DNA of 64,000 nt, taken from positions 1 to 64,000 of the forward strand of contig CANMXU010000012.1 of assembly GCA_947501935.1 (NCBI GenBank). The letters run 5' to 3'. Every line of letters begins with the position of its first letter. Position 1 is the stretch's first letter. Source of the DNA: an uncultured Alteromonadaceae bacterium (GTDB lineage: Bacteria > Pseudomonadota > Gammaproteobacteria > Enterobacterales > Alteromonadaceae). The translations under genes were made by a program, and so were the position numbers. Below, piece after piece: positions 63,198 through 64,000 of the stretch. Under the pieces are notes generated by a model, which worked only from the letters and a program-made list of their open reading frames with translations, did no database searches and was not told the origin of the DNA.

Positions 63198-63566
63198 TTA
63201 TTTATTAATATGGAAAATAATATAACTAGCCCAAGCAATACTGATCACCAATAATAACACCACATTAAAATGGGTATTGTCCATAGTACGTCGCTGACGG
63301 TATTTATTAATTAGAATAGCTAAATAACTACTAAACGCACTGAATAGTAACACGACAAAAAGGTAACCTGTTAACGGCGTTAACCAAGAGTCACGTACTT
63401 CGAGATGATGATAACGCACCAAACCGTATGATTTTTCAGGCGCCGCATAATAAGAAAGAATTAACGCAGCAATAAAAAATAGCCATCCACCAATGCTTAA
63501 TACACGAGCAATAATATGCCAGTTATCTGTTGTTTTTCTGCGCTCTTCGCCTGCCCATTTATCCAT
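63198..63566 (-). CDS. Small inner-membrane protein, three helices
   Basis: A 122-residue protein with three hydrophobic helices (about residues 22-42, 66-86 and 100-118) and no known motif beyond a basic, charged N-terminus (DKWAGEERRKTTDNW). It is common in this kind of bacterium as a conserved hypothetical. An in-frame GTG 6 bases upstream could also serve as start. It ends 30 bases from bioA and is convergent with it. Confidence 0.7.
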   Translation of the reverse strand: MDKWAGEERRKTTDNWHIIARVLSIGGWLFFIAALILSYYAAPEKSYGLVRYHHLEVRDSWLTPLTGYLFVVLLFSAFSSYLAILINKYRQRRTMDNTHFNVVLLLVISIAWASYIIFHINK

Positions 63567-63708
63567 TTTCACTATTTATTTAAAAATTCCTAATTTATTT
63601 GCACATTAATGCGTTTAATCTCATATTTTACTTGAGAAAGATACTGGGGACTGTAACATATCATGCCCTAAACCAAGAGCAATTTTGACAGAGATAAGAG
63701 GTCATTTA

Positions 63709-64000
63709 ATGTCAGTTATAGCAATTACTGATTTATTAGCAGGTAAATACCCCGTTAATGAAACAATTTCAGTACACGGCTGGATCAGAACGCGTCGTGA
63801 TTCAAAAGCAGGTATTTCATTTTTAGCCATTCACGATGGCTCATGTTTTGATGCTATTCAAGCAATTGTACCTAAAGAATTAGACAATTATGAAACTGAT
63901 GTTTTAAAACTAACTACCGGTGCTTCTGTAAAAGTTACTGGTATTTTAGTTGAGTCTCCAGGTAAAGGCCAAGCGTTTGAAGTGCAAGCCACTGCTGTTG
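63709..64000 (+). CDS. asnS: Asparaginyl-tRNA synthetase (5' part, cut by window end)
   Basis: The first 97 codons of AsnRS. The anticodon-binding OB domain is visible: [21 protein letters not shown] and [13 protein letters not shown] match E. coli AsnS closely. RBS AAGAGG lies 7-9 bases before ATG. The catalytic domain lies beyond the window. Confidence 0.95.
   Translation, partial: MSVIAITDLLAGKYPVNETISVHGWIRTRRDSKAGISFLAIHDGSCFDAIQAIVPKELDNYETDVLKLTTGASVKVTGILVESPGKGQAFEVQATAV

Overview
The window looks like chromosome from a low-GC marine gammaproteobacterium of the Alteromonadales, most likely Colwellia/Thalassotalea-like. The evidence is AT-rich genes, a bioBFCD/bioA block with a BirA-type operator, the yejK/yejLM/tRNA-Pro neighbourhood and E. 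coli-like AsnS, PyrC, UmuDC and XylE. The taxon is inferred from gene content and was not tested.

Bases 1-650 look like the end of an integron-type gene cassette: a small unknown gene whose stop abuts an attC-like fold, followed by a decayed coding fragment.

Bases 750-34100 form a large saccharolytic locus. On the + strand are two duplicated membrane-anchored GH3 enzymes flanking a GH120 beta-xylosidase, then a GH43 lipoprotein. Next comes an apparent operon of sulfatase, small membrane protein, two tandem GH2 paralogues and a second sulfatase. ThuA, a second small membrane protein and an HSL-type esterase follow, then a third sulfatase with a tail anchor and a third GH3. A broken HupE/UreJ remnant, a metallophosphoesterase lipoprotein and two solute-binding-like proteins separate this from a leftward block holding a large GH2 with a discoidin-like domain and a XylE-type xylose/H+ symporter, which is divergent from an AraC-type regulator. 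GH120 plus XylE (plus GH43 and GH3) point to xylose-containing oligosaccharides; three formylglycine-type sulfatases imply that the glycan is sulfated, presumably algal. No TonB receptor, polysaccharide lyase or xylose isomerase/kinase lies in the window, so uptake, initial depolymerisation and central catabolism must be encoded elsewhere.

Bases 34300-41200 hold an Fe-S/FAD D-lactate dehydrogenase (Dld-II type), a stand-alone ABC/AAA ATPase of a kind often found in defence islands, a palindrome-rich gap and a tyrosine recombinase: a candidate small island.

Bases 41260-57900 are mixed housekeeping and accessory genes: M23 peptidase, a two-domain QueD-like protein, pyrC, yejK/yejL/yejM, tRNA-Pro(GGG), a LexA-controlled umuD-umuC-SRAP operon, small stress/sensor genes (YkgJ-type cysteine cluster, GFA, BLUF), a LysE exporter, a phospholipase-A2-like secreted protein, a Gfo/Idh/MocA oxidoreductase, a NIT-domain chemoreceptor, and a solitary HicB preceded by four 33-nt tandem repeats.

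Bases 57989-63167 are the biotin genes (bioB-F-C-D leftward, bioA rightward) around a BirA operator. The window ends in a small membrane protein and the start of asnS.
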